Shown here: positions 53,206 through 64,000 of the stretch, one piece after another | Layout of the letters: each line of letters begins with the position of its first letter | Numbering within the stretch: the first letter of the stretch is position 1 | Origin: Diphasiastrum complanatum | Taxonomy: Eukaryota; Streptophyta; Lycopodiopsida; Lycopodiales; Lycopodiaceae | Direction of reading: 5' to 3' | Assembly: GCA_029204225.1 (NCBI GenBank) | Contig: CM055100.1 | Location: forward strand, 51,955,260 to 52,019,259 | Length of the DNA: 64,000 bases | Notes under the pieces: generated by a model | Told to the model about the DNA's origin: nothing | Seen by the model: the letters and a program-made list of their open reading frames with translations, nothing else | Database searches by the model: none | Made by a program: the position numbers and the translations under genes

Positions 53206-53959
53206 CGATAGTAGTTGGCGTGGCCAAGAAAAGAGTAAACTTCGCGTATCGTACGTGGATCCGGCAGATTTTGAATGATAAAGATCTTTTTGGGATCAGT
53301 GGCAATGCCATTTCGGAAAATAATATGTCCTAATACAATACCATGTGTTACCCAAATTTGGCATTTTTTAGGATTAAGGGAGATGCCGAAGCGTTGACAT
53401 TGGATATAAAAAAAATTCGAGCACAAACAGATGGCTTGTTTCTTCTGAATGTGCACCTAAATCGTCCGAGTAAACCTCTAGGGTATCGCCCATCTGCTGA
53501 GAAAACGTAGCTTGCATAACACGTTGGAATGTGCTAGGGGCATTGTAGAGACCAAAAGGCATGACTTTCCAGCAGAATGTTCCCCATTCTGTGGAAAAAA
53601 CGATTTTTTGTTGATCTTCTTCAGCAATTTGACTCATATTGTATCCGCTAAAGTCTTCTAAGGAGGAATAAGCCTCGTCACCTACTAGATTTTCTAAGAT
53701 TTTTGGTGACGGCGTTAAGTTTCTTAAAGTCGACGCAGATGCAGAGTTTTCCATTTTTCTTGGAAACGATGACAATTGGGGAGACCCACTCAGTATGCTC
53801 GATTTCATAGATAAATCCCGCATCTAAGAGGCGTTGTAATTCTTCTTTGATCTTGGCCTTATAGATTGGATTGCATCTGTATGGACGACTAACAATTGGC
53901 CTCGCACCCGGTTTAAGCGGGATACGATGCACAGCTACTTGGGATGAGACGCCTTTCAT
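53169..53959 (-). pseudogene. Gypsy-2 reverse transcriptase
   Basis: Begins VAVHRIPLKPGARPIV, then KIKEELQRLLDAGFIYEIEH, SPIVIVSKKNGKLCICVDF, FSTEWGTFCWKVMPFGLYNA and the catalytic LEVYSDDLGAHSEE (YxDD as YSDD). The thumb is ISLNPKKCQIWVTHGIVLGH and EVYSFLGHANYYR. Frame changes near 53690, 53450 and 53200 break it. Confidence 0.85.
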
Positions 53960-54480
53960 GTCTTTATAGGTCCACGCAAAGACATGTCAATATTTTCGCA
54001 GGAGCTTTTCAAACTGTCTGCATTGTTCGCGATTAAGATGAGCTCCGATGTGGACAATATATTCATTGGTTTCATTTGGCTCACTCAAAGAAAGAGTGAT
54101 GGTTCGCACATGGCCTTCTTAGGGTGAATTACCATTTGGCTCACGTTGAGCTTGGGATAATTGGATTGTCACATCCTCGATCGTATAGTCCTTAAAGTAT
54201 GCAGGGACATCATGGGCTGGAGATTCGAGGGGAGCCTTGCTTTTCACCTACCGGGATGGTGATTGGGAACGTTTGGGGATTGGCGTAGGAATAAAGGCAA
54301 TCTTAGGAACTTTCTTAACAGTTGTAAGATCGTCAGGCGTTGAATTTGAAGCAGTTTTTTCATCTTCTCTTTCATAGCATGGCCACGTGGTTGAGGCTTT
54401 GGCTGTGGAGAGGTGTGTGAATGAGGGACGGGAACTAGTGTTGTAGTTTTGTTGCTAATATTAGATTTGAACAACAACTT
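53960..54480 (-). pseudogene. Gypsy-2 protease-RT linker
   Basis: In broken frames it reads ETNEYIVHIGAHLNREQC and a segment like FAWTYKDMKGVSS, the usual lead-in to gypsy RT. The far end (54477-54244) is a basic, low-complexity frame. Confidence 0.6.
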
Positions 54481-57240
54481 CCAACCCTATTTAAAACGAC
54501 ATATCTGCACACTAGGTTTGAATTTTGAAATATGCATGTCTATTTGTTTGCAAAATCCATAAATGCCATGTGATATTTGTAATCATGAATCAATAGTATT
54601 TTATCTATACCAACAATTTATATACGCTAGTGCAAATTTTAATTCTACTTTATTTTATTTTGCAGATATGTGAAAACAGATACCGACTATGTCCATGGCT
54701 ATTATCCCCACCAAGACAGTAGTGCATACTTTAGCTTTAATATACGCAAATGTGCCTTTGGCATTCATTCACTACTTTCCACAGAATACAAATATTTTTA
54801 CGGTACTTTCTTTTTGGGACAATTTCAAATGCCAACCTTGTGAATTGCAACATGATATAATTCAAAAATTTACAAAATCCATGCATGAACAAAATATTCA
54901 TGCATTGTGGTGGCATTCGATTTTTTTTCTCAAATGAAATCTTCAAAGCCTACCATGCAAACATCCATTCTGCGTACTTCGAACTCATCATGAATAACCA
55001 TTTTACAAACATAAAATTTGATCCATTTTACCTATATTGGATGACAAAAAAATTGTAAACAAAAAATCATGGTACAACAATACAATCCAATAACACAAAA
55101 TGTCACCACATTTTTTATATGCCCAGAAAGTGCTCCACCCTAGAAGACAATATTAGTAATATTAACTAATCCTCCAGAGATTTATCCTTCCACAATAAAC
55201 AGTATTATTTTGCAAAAAAAGCTTTATAAGTCGTTCTTTGTCAAATTACCCATGGACAATTGACAAGCTACTTGTTTTAAAAAAACATCGTTCTAGAATT
55301 TATCCATTTGCCAACATCAAGAATAGCTACCAATTTAAAAAATAAACATCCAAACATTCCCTACAAAATATCAAATATTATCTACCATATCCGAAAATAA
55401 TAAAAAAAAAACTAATTTACTAGCAAATAACCCAACAAAACCCAAAATATGAATTCATTCCATGCAAATGCAAGGACTCGAAATTTCTGGACACACGAAC
55501 GCAATTAATATTCTACAACAAATAACTCGTAACTCATTTCATAAAACAACTAATGATATGATTGCAAAATTTAAAAACCACTTTGTACAAATCAAAATAT
55601 CAAAAACCAAATTACAAGAATGATGAAATTAAATGCTCAGAAAAATACCACTGCAACACAAAAATACTACGATCGTATATCTGACGTACCCACATGCACT
55701 TGTGTTAGTTACAAATCAAATTATTTCAAACTCCAAGTTCATTTAGTTGATGATGATAAAAACTACATTTCAACTCTCAAACAAATACCCTATGACCTAG
55801 CAGAACTTTCCAAAATACATTTGTGCCCAATGTCGTAAAAGTATACATGTGTGATAAAATTTCAAAACTAATGTGTCCAAATCATATATCATTGTATTAT
55901 CACTTCCATTACATAGTTCCACAAGAACATTTACATTCATAAATACAAACCCGAAACATCTGCGAGCATTTGTTTTGAAACGAAAACTTGACCTACAACA
56001 ACTTGAACCAGATTCCACTGACATACATTACAAACCTAAAATTGATAAGTACTTCGCTCGTCCAAAGACACATTCCGACCTCTGCTTAGTAAAATACATA
56101 TCATGTTATCGATTACCAGTCAAAAGATTTCGAAACGTAGAACACCACAAATTATTAAATTTGTTCACTACTATAGACATAAAGACCCAAACAATTTCTA
56201 TCTGAACAACTGCTTCTATATAGGCCTTTTCATGAATATGAAGACACAATAGTTGACTCACATTGTACCCAAAAAGATGCCTACAATTTCCACTACAATA
56301 CCATTTATAAAAATAGCAGCAAATTTAGCTACAACTTCCAAACTATGTTTACTGCACATCATGTACAACATTTAGTACAACCATGACCACATCGCAAATC
56401 TCGACACAAAACCTGCCAATTAGAGACGAGCAACAATGCGAATACAATGTTGAGCTTGACTTTACATCCCTTTGCCAACTTCATTCAACACAACCTCCAC
56501 AAGAAACTGTCAAATTTCCATACCCAATTATGGACAACAATACGTACTTTGAAAAAATCAGAAGCCTCAATCAAATACAACGATTGATCTTTGATGACAT
56601 TATGCGTTTAAAATGACTTCAACCAAATCGACGCATTTCATTTACTTTTAACTGGCGGTGCAAGAACTGGAAAACATTCACATTGCTACTTTTAACTCAG
56701 GGATTGCTTCGGCATTATTATAGATACCATTCCCCGGATAACGAATTACCAAAGGCTTTATTAATGGCATATACTGATAAAGCCGCATACAACATTCGTG
56801 AGACTACCATTCATTTCGCGCTACATATACCTATAAATGCAAAAAAATTAACATCGTTGTCTGGTGACAAGCTCCAAGAACTAACTACTAAATATTGTGA
56901 TGTACAATTTGCCATATTTGATAAAATATCTTTGATAGGCCATCGTATATTCCAATTCACTGATCAACGAGTTTGATCAATAAAACATAGACCAAGTTCT
57001 TTTTTTGGAGATCTTGACGAGATAACTTGTGGTGATCTTTTTCAAACGATTCCTGTTTTAGATGCATGGATTTTTAAATCAAATGATGCCTCTCTCAATG
57101 CATTCAAATTATCATACTGGAATAACCTGTTGCATTGTTATGAATTAGCACAAACACTACATGTTGCATCTTTGACATATAGGAGCCATGTGCTCCATGT
57201 TTGCGCTTGGTTTATTACTTGATGTTCATTGTATGTGTTC
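54480..57240 (+). mobile_element. decayed Helitron (helicase region)
   Basis: Broken plus-strand frames give a Helitron-type protein: YVHGYYPHQDSSAYFSFNIR; TTATQKYYDRISDVPTCTC with ISTLKQIPYDLAELSKIHLC (about 55640-55830); IDKYFARPKTHSDLCLVKYI (56041); then a PIF1-type helicase. The helicase has the Walker A region GGARTGKH (family GGAGTGKT, about 56655), ALLMAYTDKAAYNIRETTIH, Walker B FAIFDKISLIG (family DEIS, about 56915) and CGDLFQTIPVLDAWIF (about 57030). I saw no HUH replication-initiator motif, and could not place the 5' TC or 3' CTRR ends. Confidence 0.75.
56383..57160 (+). pseudogene. Helitron PIF1-like helicase remnant
   Basis: The helicase would unwind DNA during rolling-circle transposition. 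Frames at 56383-56616 and 56683-56976 plus the following sequence carry motif I (with Gly to Arg in the P-loop), Ia-like KALLMAYTDKAAYN, motif II with Glu to Lys, and motif III-like GDLFQTIPV. Stops at 56614 and 56974 and frameshifts around 56640 prevent a product. Confidence 0.78.
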
Positions 57241-60200
57241 AAACCAATATTGATAACATCAAGTAGTTTGTTGTCACAACATAAAAATAAGGTGATCTAA
57301 ATTAGCTTTGTCATGCACATTGAAAAATGAAATACTAAAGGTACAAATTGTTGTACTTTTCGACACAAACTCATCCAAAGACATGTCATATTATGAAGGA
57401 ACTAACACAATAGCTTTACTAGCATTGAGAAAAATTTAATGCTAAAAAACATTCAAACCCTTGTATAGTTAGTCTACCAACCCAAATGATGCTCAAGGCT
57501 CAAAAGATACGTATTGACAAAAGCATCTAAGAATGTTGAAATGGTTGGAAATGCAGGTCTTAACATTTTGTTAATGTTCTAAGGGAATGGGAATGCATTT
57601 TTGTCTATCGGAGATTGTTTGTTATAGTTATATTATCATGATAAAACAACAATAGAAGTGTGGTATATAGGTCACTAAAAGATGATTCACATAGATCCTA
57701 GGCATCATTGTTGGGAGAATGGGAATACCACATAACTTTAATAAATGAAGTGATAGTAATAAAAAGAGAATGTACTTTCCTCTAGATCATTTCAACTAAA
57801 GAAAAGTCCTAGTAAAATAGAAGGTGAATAAAAAATCTAAATAGACAATGGCCAATTTCATTTTTAACTTGAGAGATTGAATCACATTCTTGACATCTAA
57901 ATTTTTTAAAATGAAAATTGGAAATGCAAGATAGCCTTGTATTCATTTTATTATAACTGGAGCATTTTTATAGTGTTTATATCAGCCTTTTAAATTTGGC
58001 TGGTTACATTTCAATTTGTGATACTTGCAAACCTGATTTTTTTGTTTTGTTTTCTGATTCATGGCCCGTGGGTAAAAACATCCTTAGAAAACATGAGTTT
58101 AGGTCTTAGACCATAATTGTAACATTAATTTGAACCTTAACTTAAGGTTTAGACCAGAATATCAGCTTGATTGCTTCTAAACCTCAGTCAAAAAGTTTTA
58201 GCTTTATTGAATACATTTCAGCTTAGTGAAAAAATTAGTTAGGTATAGACCGTAGTTCCAACTGTGATAGTTCTTTTGGAGTTTTCAGCTTTAATGATCT
58301 TTTGTGAGTTGTTGTGGACCTTGTGTTAATATTCATAATTTTGCTGTGAGTTTCCCTTTTGGACCGGTTCAAAAAAGCTCACTAGATTTTTTCAAGCTGA
58401 TTTGGGCTTTGAATCACCTTAAGAAACAAAAAGACTGCATTGATTCAGAATAAAATTAAACAAAACAGGATTCACTGTGAATGGAATGATCAATTCGTTA
58501 GAATCAGCTAAGTTTTATAGTGTTTGTAAATGGCAGCAACCTCATACCAAATTCTCCTCCCACGATCCTCCAGTCTAACCCCTAATAGAAGATTTCAAAA
58601 TTGTCATTTTACTCAGCTAGAATAGGACTCCATCTTCAGCAACCTGTCTGCCTTTCAATGATGCAATGTGATCTAAGATCGTAAACCGTGATAATATATA
58701 TTTGCGAAGCTTTTTTCCCTTACTCCTGTACAAGACAACAGTCTAATTAGCCACGTTTCTATAATAGATGACCTTTAAAAGGTCATGTGGACGTTTTGAA
58801 GCTTAGTATCTTTGTAAGAAATCTTCATCCTTGAATGTAGCTGTTTCATTGTGTTCCATTCTCCATATAAGCCAGTAAAGAATCCCAAAATATAAATATA
58901 AAGCATCTCACTACTTGGAAAAGGTTGTATCGATGGATTATAAGAAGATATGTGCTCACCAACGCCGAGCAGTGGGAGTTCTTTTCTGCCTCCAGGCAAT
59001 CTTAGAGATTTGAAAAAAGAAATACCGATGGCAGACTCCTGAATTACAAGATCAGTTGTTGCATTACACAGCAGGAAGAAGGATATGATCAGCTCAAGCT
59101 ACAGGAGGAAAAAACGATACAAAAGGAATTCTTGATCTTGATGCCTTTTTCGGCCTTGTTTGTTGAAATCAACGTCTAGTGCAGAATGTTTGAACTTCTC
59201 CACAGAAAATCAACAGACTATGTATGATCTCAGAGATGTAAGAGAGAAGGACATATGAAAAGCCCCAATCAGCTCCAATTAAAAACTAGCATTACAACGT
59301 GAAGAAGCCATAGTTTTCTATCAGATAGTGGCAGTCGTTGCAAAAGAAAACTCCACAGAAATTGCTCAGTAATATGACCCATAAATTTTTTGTTAAAAGC
59401 AAGTTATCATCATACAAAATGAGAGATGTACTTACCACATCGGACCAAGTTTTTTTTCATTGAAAGCAAGTTGAGGTCTTCACCTTTAAGAGAACGGCCA
59501 TTAGCCTGCAAGCTGGGAACGCGCATCCCTAGTCTTATTAAAACAAATATCAAAACTTGTTATAGTTACACAAAAATTGAACATATGCATCAGTAGCTAC
59601 TCATCATTCTTCTATGATCCTGATAGCCTGTGGACCCTTTGGCCCAATGAATAGTAATGTTGTCAAAGAACGAGACACAAACAATTAACAGGATTTACAA
59701 TCACTCTGAGCAAGCCTTAAGAAGGTGAGACAGGTAGGGTAAACATAAGATAGATGGGCTGTAGACTGGATCCAAGGGTTTTAGGTTGTACAGATATAGC
59801 TCACCTACATCAGTTTGATCTGAACACTGAAACTAAGAATTCGTTTAGACTTTAGCAGTTTATGACCTGCCTAATGGATTAGTCCAATGATGTTCTAAAG
59901 GCATCAATCTTACTGTCCTTCAGAAGTTTTCCTCAGCGTGAAAATAGATCTTCTGAAATTACAAGCTGAACATAAGTTTTCTGTCTTGCTGTCTTCTTCA
60001 TAGAAATAGGACACTCGCTGGCTGCACTTCGTCAGGAAACATCAAGCTTGGAATGGTGTATTGCTTACTGCAAATTCAGAGCAGAACTTTTCCCGGCCTG
60101 ACAGCACGAATATGATGCCCGTGATCTGGTACATCGGTAAGACCGCAAGTTAAAAAACAAATCTCTACCAAACTATTGCATAGATTGACCTTCTAAGCTC

Positions 60201-60420
60201 GTGTCCGTACCTACCAATCAGCCAATGTGCTGAAGGATCGATTCTTACGAAATGCAAGTTCCAGCATCTCACTTTTCCAGTCTTTCCCCTGAATTTCCGT
60301 TCACAAGCAGTCTTCGATCTGACAATGTAAACAAACTACAAACTGAATCTTGGATTCACGAGACTAGGGCGTGAAGGATGATCGAAGCTCAGAATCGGAG
60401 ACAGAACAGGATGAGCGCGA
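57241..60420. other. unassigned intergenic DNA
   Basis: No gene is recognisable. A 74-codon minus-strand frame (58999-58775) and scattered splice-like signals (e.g. CATCG/GTAAGA near 60136) do not assemble into a protein I can name. A non-coding or highly diverged transcript is possible. Confidence 0.4.
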
Positions 60421-60670
60421 TATCTGGTGCATCCCGGACGAGGAGAGAACGGCGAGCAGATGAGCGCGAAACTAGTCATTAATGCAGCCGTTGCCAACCC
60501 ATTGCAGCCAGAATTGGACAATGAGCACCTTATTAAGGCTTTGGCACACAACTCGTGTGCCACTGCAACACCTTTCGTCGTCCATTCACAAATGCCTACT
60601 TATGTGCCGCGTGTTGCTCTTGAAGGTGAAATGCAAGGATCAAGCACTACTCTCATAATTGTGTTATCCT
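60421..60670. other. overlapping short frames, locally GC-richer, unrecognised
   Basis: An 86-codon plus frame (60427-60687) and a 75-codon minus frame (60563-60336) overlap; neither shows a domain. The locally higher CpG content could mark a first exon or promoter. Confidence 0.25.
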
Positions 60671-60831
60671 TGCCATCAACAACTTAAGGCCCTCAAGCCA
60701 TTCTATAACATCAAAAAATGGATGTCTAAATGTGAAAGCATATTCACATGTGCCATCAACATCCTAAGGGCCCTCGGCCTGTCTTAGACATCTGAAATGG
60801 GTGTCTAAATGGGAAAGCATATTCACATGTG
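60671..60831 (+). repeat. 80-bp tandem duplication
   Basis: Copies 60671-60750 and 60751-60831 share TGCCATCAACA.C.TAAG, GGCCCTC, ATGG.TGTCTAAATG and GAAAGCATATTCACATGTGC. Confidence 0.8.
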
Positions 60832-61369
60832 CTCCTACTACTCCCATGATCTTGCATTAGGCATTAAACTTGAGCTTTCTAAAGTGATGGGAATAAACTT
60901 TGAGCTATCTGAGTTTCATGAGCTCAAAATTTCTCAAACTTAATCACTTTATGAGAAACCTAGAGTGACAAGCACCACCAATGAGCTATTTTCCTAAGAT
61001 GCACAATGAATTTTAGTTATGTTGTGTGATAGAGATAAATTTCATTGACAAGGGTTTGAAGTCGAGCTATCTTAATGTCCTAGACTTTGGATAGGTTGAG
61101 TATAATCAGTTCATGAGCCATGTCAGATGACAAGTCGCAAATTGCAAATCGAATGTTAGGCATGAAAGTTTGGCTTTTCCGAGTGATAGGCACCAAATTT
61201 GATCTATTTGAGTTTTGTAAGATCAACATAACTCATAGTCGATCACTCTGTGAGCAACCTGGAGTGATAAGTGCCAAAATGGGATTGTTTACATTGATAG
61301 ACATCAAATTTGAGTTACCTCGTGTGATGTTTTGGTCAATTACGATCATTGAATGAGCAATGTCAAATG
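60832..61369 (+). repeat. diverged duplication with GAGCTATCTGAGTTT-like blocks
   Basis: Two related blocks (about 60880-61125 and 61175-61372) share AGTGATGGG-A-AAA-TTTGA, CTAT.TGAGTTT, GATCACT..GTGAG.AACCT.GAGTGA.AAG and TGAGC.ATGTCA.ATGACA in order. No gene is supported. Confidence 0.5.
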
Positions 61370-61877
61370 ACAGGTGTCATGGCCATATTCGGTTAAAGAC
61401 CTGGAATAGTCCTAATATGGTAGACCGGCCCTCCGGTATTCGGGATTGTTGGTCACGCCATGATTTAATTCCATGTCAAGGCCAGTTTGTGACTAATAAC
61501 CTTGAGAGGACCTAGACACTCTAATTGAGACATGTGGAATATTGCATGTACGTGTGATGGATATAGGTAGGAGGATTGCATGAAGAGATGTGATCTATTT
61601 ATAGTTGACCTGCATGAAAGAGCAGAGAGTCAATCCGCCAACGAGCGAGACACTGACGATCTTGCTCTAAAACCAAACTGACAATATAGTCGCTCTATTT
61701 CGTGTATCTCTTGGCCTTGTGTTGTGTCTCTTGATTGCTAGAATAAAATATGTTCTGTGATGCATAGTCGAGTGTTTGGGATCTCGTAAGACCTTCCGCA
61801 GGAAAATTCAAAGACAAAAAATTGTTCGCGAATCAGAAGAGAGAGGACGAACACAAAATGAAAAAGCTTTTGCGACA
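61370..61877 (+). repeat. LTR fragment related to Copia-3 LTR (solo or truncated)
   Basis: Ends GAAAAAGCTTTTGCGACA, matching the Copia-3 LTR end, and is similar to it inward to about 61614 (GAAAGAGCAGAGAGTCAATC). The base run after it (TTATCAGATT) is at best a ruined primer site, and no gag follows; the sequence passes straight into Copia-11 LTR DNA. Confidence 0.65.
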
Positions 61878-62531
61878 TTATCAGATTAAGTATAGCAAAA
61901 TATACATGTCAATAATGCGGTAGAGCACAAGACAATAGCGGACAAAACGACAAGCTCTACAAAGCTAATTCAATTCGTAAAGGAATGAACTTCTTACTGA
62001 CAAATAAAGAATCAATGATATGCAAATGGTATCCAACATATATACATCTTTTTACATGTGTGCAGATGAAGAAAGTACAAAGTGGATGTGCTGTCTGTAG
62101 GAGATCGTGGGTGGCTGCTATCGTTGTTAGATCCGTTGGCACAATTGCATGAGATGAGCGTGAGAAGGCCGTGACATCAGCTTTTGCTGAAATGAACATT
62201 GGTGAAGATTCAAAAAATGCGTCACTCCAACGAAATGCCTTAGGATTTGATTTACAGGGTGCCTTCACTTCCTAGGGCACCTTTGGCATTTTGTAGGGCA
62301 ATGTTGCCTTTTTGCCTGTCACAAAACACGTGTAAAAAGATAGTGTCACGTTTCTTTTGTCTTTTCTTCGTCTGTGAGAATTTACTTGTATTTATGCAGA
62401 CAGTCATGTTTTATTCGTCTATCTTATTTTACATGTAAATATGCAGATTGTGTGACAACGTGAGTAAAATGCAGCATGAATGGAGGCAGATTAAAATGGG
62501 ATTTGGGAGAGTAGAGGAGATAAATCCAACA
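61878..62531 (-). repeat. Copia-11 3' LTR, truncated
   Basis: On the minus strand it starts TGTTGGATTTATCTC right after the polypurine tract AAGGGGGGGGTG. It holds one copy of the CGTGTAAAAAGATAGTGTC unit and TTTATGCAGACAG motifs found in the Copia-2 LTR. Its far end is cut at the join with the plus-strand LTR fragment. Confidence 0.7.
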
Positions 62532-62542
62532 CCCCCCCTTAA

Positions 62543-63812
62543 TCTGGATCCGTGAATGCCTTGATCTTCAGACTAAGCAATGCACAAAATTTGGTATGTG
62601 CATTAACACTTAATGCTTTTGTGAAAATATTTGCAACCATGTCATGTGTTCTGCAGTACGCTAAGCTCACCTCCTTGTTGAGAACCTTGCCCCTGATGTA
62701 GCGATATCTGATGTCAATGTGCTTACTCCTAGAGTGAGATCTAGGGTTGGCCGATAAGGCAATAGCACTCTGATTATCACAGGATTAGATTGTAGGGCTG
62801 CATTGATACAGATTAATGTCTTACAGTAAATTTCTCAACCAAAATGCTTCCTTAATAGATTGAGAAGCAGCAATGTAAAATGCTTCTGTAGAAGAAAGTG
62901 CGATAGAGGTTTGCTTACGACTGTTCCATGAGATAGGACCGCCGTTGAAGAAGAATGTAGATCCAGATCTGGACTTACGATTGTCTACATCACCTCCCCA
63001 GCTTGCATCAAAATATCCACTAAGCTGATGAAGATTGTTGTTGCTGACATCTCCATAGCAGATGCACTGGTCCATGGTAGCTCGAATATATTTCATGACT
63101 CTTATGAGAGCCTTCCAATGGGTAGTGCCAGGATTAGCCATATATTGGCTGAGTGAGCTTACTACAAAAGAGATATCTGGTCTTGTGCAGACCATTGCGT
63201 ACATGAGAGATCCAAGTATCGATCAATAAAGATACTCTCTCATCTGCTCCTCTTCCTGCTTGGTCTAGGGACATTGGTCCTTTGACAAAACGCAGGCCTG
63301 GAGTCATCGGTGAGTGAGCTAATTTATAATTCATTAGATTGTATCTGTTAAGAACATTGTGAAGATACCTTTGTTGAGTGATGTAAATCAGTCGTCTCGC
63401 TCTGTCTCTGTGGATTTGAATGCCTAGACAGAAGTGAGCTTCGTTTAGATCAGTCATATCGAACTCTGAAAACAGCATCGGCTTAGAATCCTTGACCAAA
63501 TTGGATTGTTGTTAAAGAGCAACGTATCATCCACGTATAAGATGATGATAATATAGAATTGCTGCACTGACTTGGAATAGACGTTGCAATCAACAGTGCT
63601 TGGTTTGAATCCTTGTTCGATGAAGAATGTGTTGATCCTCTGAAACCAAGCTTTGGCAGACTGTTTCAAGCCATAAAGTGCCTTGTGGAGTTTACAGACA
63701 TGATTTTTCATACCTTCCAGAACATATCCTTCGAGCTGGATCATGTAGATATCTTCTTGTATAACTCCATTCAAATAGGCTGTTTGCACATCGAGTTGAT
63801 GTACTTCAAGGT
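62543..63812 (-). pseudogene. Copia-11 RT and RNase H
   Basis: RT: LDVQTAYLNGVIQEDIYM, LYGLKQSAKAWFQRI and IILYVDDTLLFNNN, then a shift near 63500; FDMTDLNEAHFCLGIQIHRD and RYLHNVLNRYNLMNYKLAHS; another shift near 63210. RNase H: MYAMVCTRPDISFVVSSLSQ, GYFDASWGGDVDNRKSRSG, SWNSRKQTSIALSSTEAFYI (Phe replaces the usual Glu in AEY), then CDNQSAIALSANPRSHSRS and HIDIRYRYIRGKV after a stop near 62818. Not functional. Confidence 0.85.
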
Positions 63813-64000
63813 CGGAGTTCGGGGTTTACGGGGGTTGAAGACGGAAGGAGAAGCACTGGTGCAGAGAGTTTAGCACACAAAAGCTTGGTGAGCTTGAGAC
63901 TGTGTGGAGATTCAGAGACAAGATTTGTCGGCTGAATCAAAACCTCTGCAAACAAAATTGTGAAATTTTGAAGGAAGGCTACTTGGTGTTTGTAGTCAGT
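63813..64000. other. unassigned edge of the window
   Basis: Sequence beyond the Copia-11 truncation; no domain is visible and it is cut by the window end. Confidence 0.3.

Larger units (their letters stand above)
51483..54480 (-). mobile_element. Gypsy-2: RT, RNase H and integrase of a Ty3/gypsy element
   Basis: A second, distinct minus-strand gypsy copy (it overlaps Gypsy-1 in content, so they are not halves of one element). It starts in the protease-RT linker, covers RT (53959-53169), RNase H (53205-52594), integrase (52575-51750) and a charged tail. Gag, protease and a clear 5' LTR are absent. Its right side meets Helitron-like DNA near 54480. Confidence 0.85.
61878..63812 (-). mobile_element. 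Copia-11: RT C-half, RNase H, 3' LTR
   Basis: Minus-strand copia 3' part: RT from VHQLDVQTAYLNG (63812), RNase H ending FTDPD and a stop near 62543, a G-rich polypurine tract and the 3' LTR. The 5' part is missing beyond about 63812. Confidence 0.87.

Noticed and set aside
36382-54000. Gypsy-1 and Gypsy-2 as two halves of one element split by Copia-8
   Set aside because: Both contain RNase H and integrase with different sequences, so they are separate copies.
60427-60687. 86-codon plus frame as a small gene
   Set aside because: No domain, no clear splice context, and an overlapping antisense frame of similar length; kept only as unassigned.

Overview
This is a 64 kb piece of a plant nuclear genome that is mostly transposon. 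The support for a plant is a three-exon tonoplast-type aquaporin (TIP) gene, spliced introns, and many Ty1/copia elements whose primer-binding sites match plant initiator-Met tRNA. A large-genome non-seed plant such as a fern is my guess, not something the sequence proves. I found no convincing tRNA, rRNA, CRISPR or bacterial operon.

Layout. 0.5-2.5 kb: a long inverted-repeat element. 2.7-5.6 kb: a deleted minus-strand Copia. 5.9-8.6 kb: a decayed, intron-bearing gene combining a ParB-like domain with an N4/N6-type DNA methylase; this is the most unexpected object here. 8.6-11.3 kb: AT-rich intergenic DNA with short tandem duplications. 11.39-12.46 kb: the TIP gene on the minus strand, the only intact conventional gene. 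12.5-17.6 kb: intergenic DNA with tandem duplications, an unidentified frameshifted reading frame, and a long GA/GAA microsatellite. 17.6-26.9 kb: two tail-to-tail composites of Copia halves, each broken in the integrase region. 27-35.5 kb: two plus-strand Copia copies. 35.6-38.7 kb: a minus-strand Ty3/gypsy fragment. 38.7-50.8 kb: a three-level nest of Copia elements. 50.8-54.5 kb: a second minus-strand gypsy fragment. 54.5-57.2 kb: a decayed Helitron helicase gene. 57.2-61.4 kb: unassigned DNA with diverged duplications. 61.4-63.8 kb: an LTR fragment abutting the 3' half of a minus-strand Copia.

How the parts relate. Copia-9 (39318-48929) inserted into the integrase gene of Copia-8 and left a perfect 5-bp target duplication. 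Copia-10 then landed inside Copia-9 and has lost its 5' LTR. Copia-10 is strange in itself: its reverse transcriptase domain is replaced by about 0.83 kb of unrelated sequence that stays in frame with integrase for over 200 codons. Several related Copia elements carry a palindrome around TTCACACGTGTGAA, in similar places relative to the TATA box and primer-binding site in at least two copies. Nearly every retroelement protein has stops, frameshifts or lost catalytic residues, so the locus looks like an old graveyard, with Copia-9 and Copia-10 among the later arrivals.
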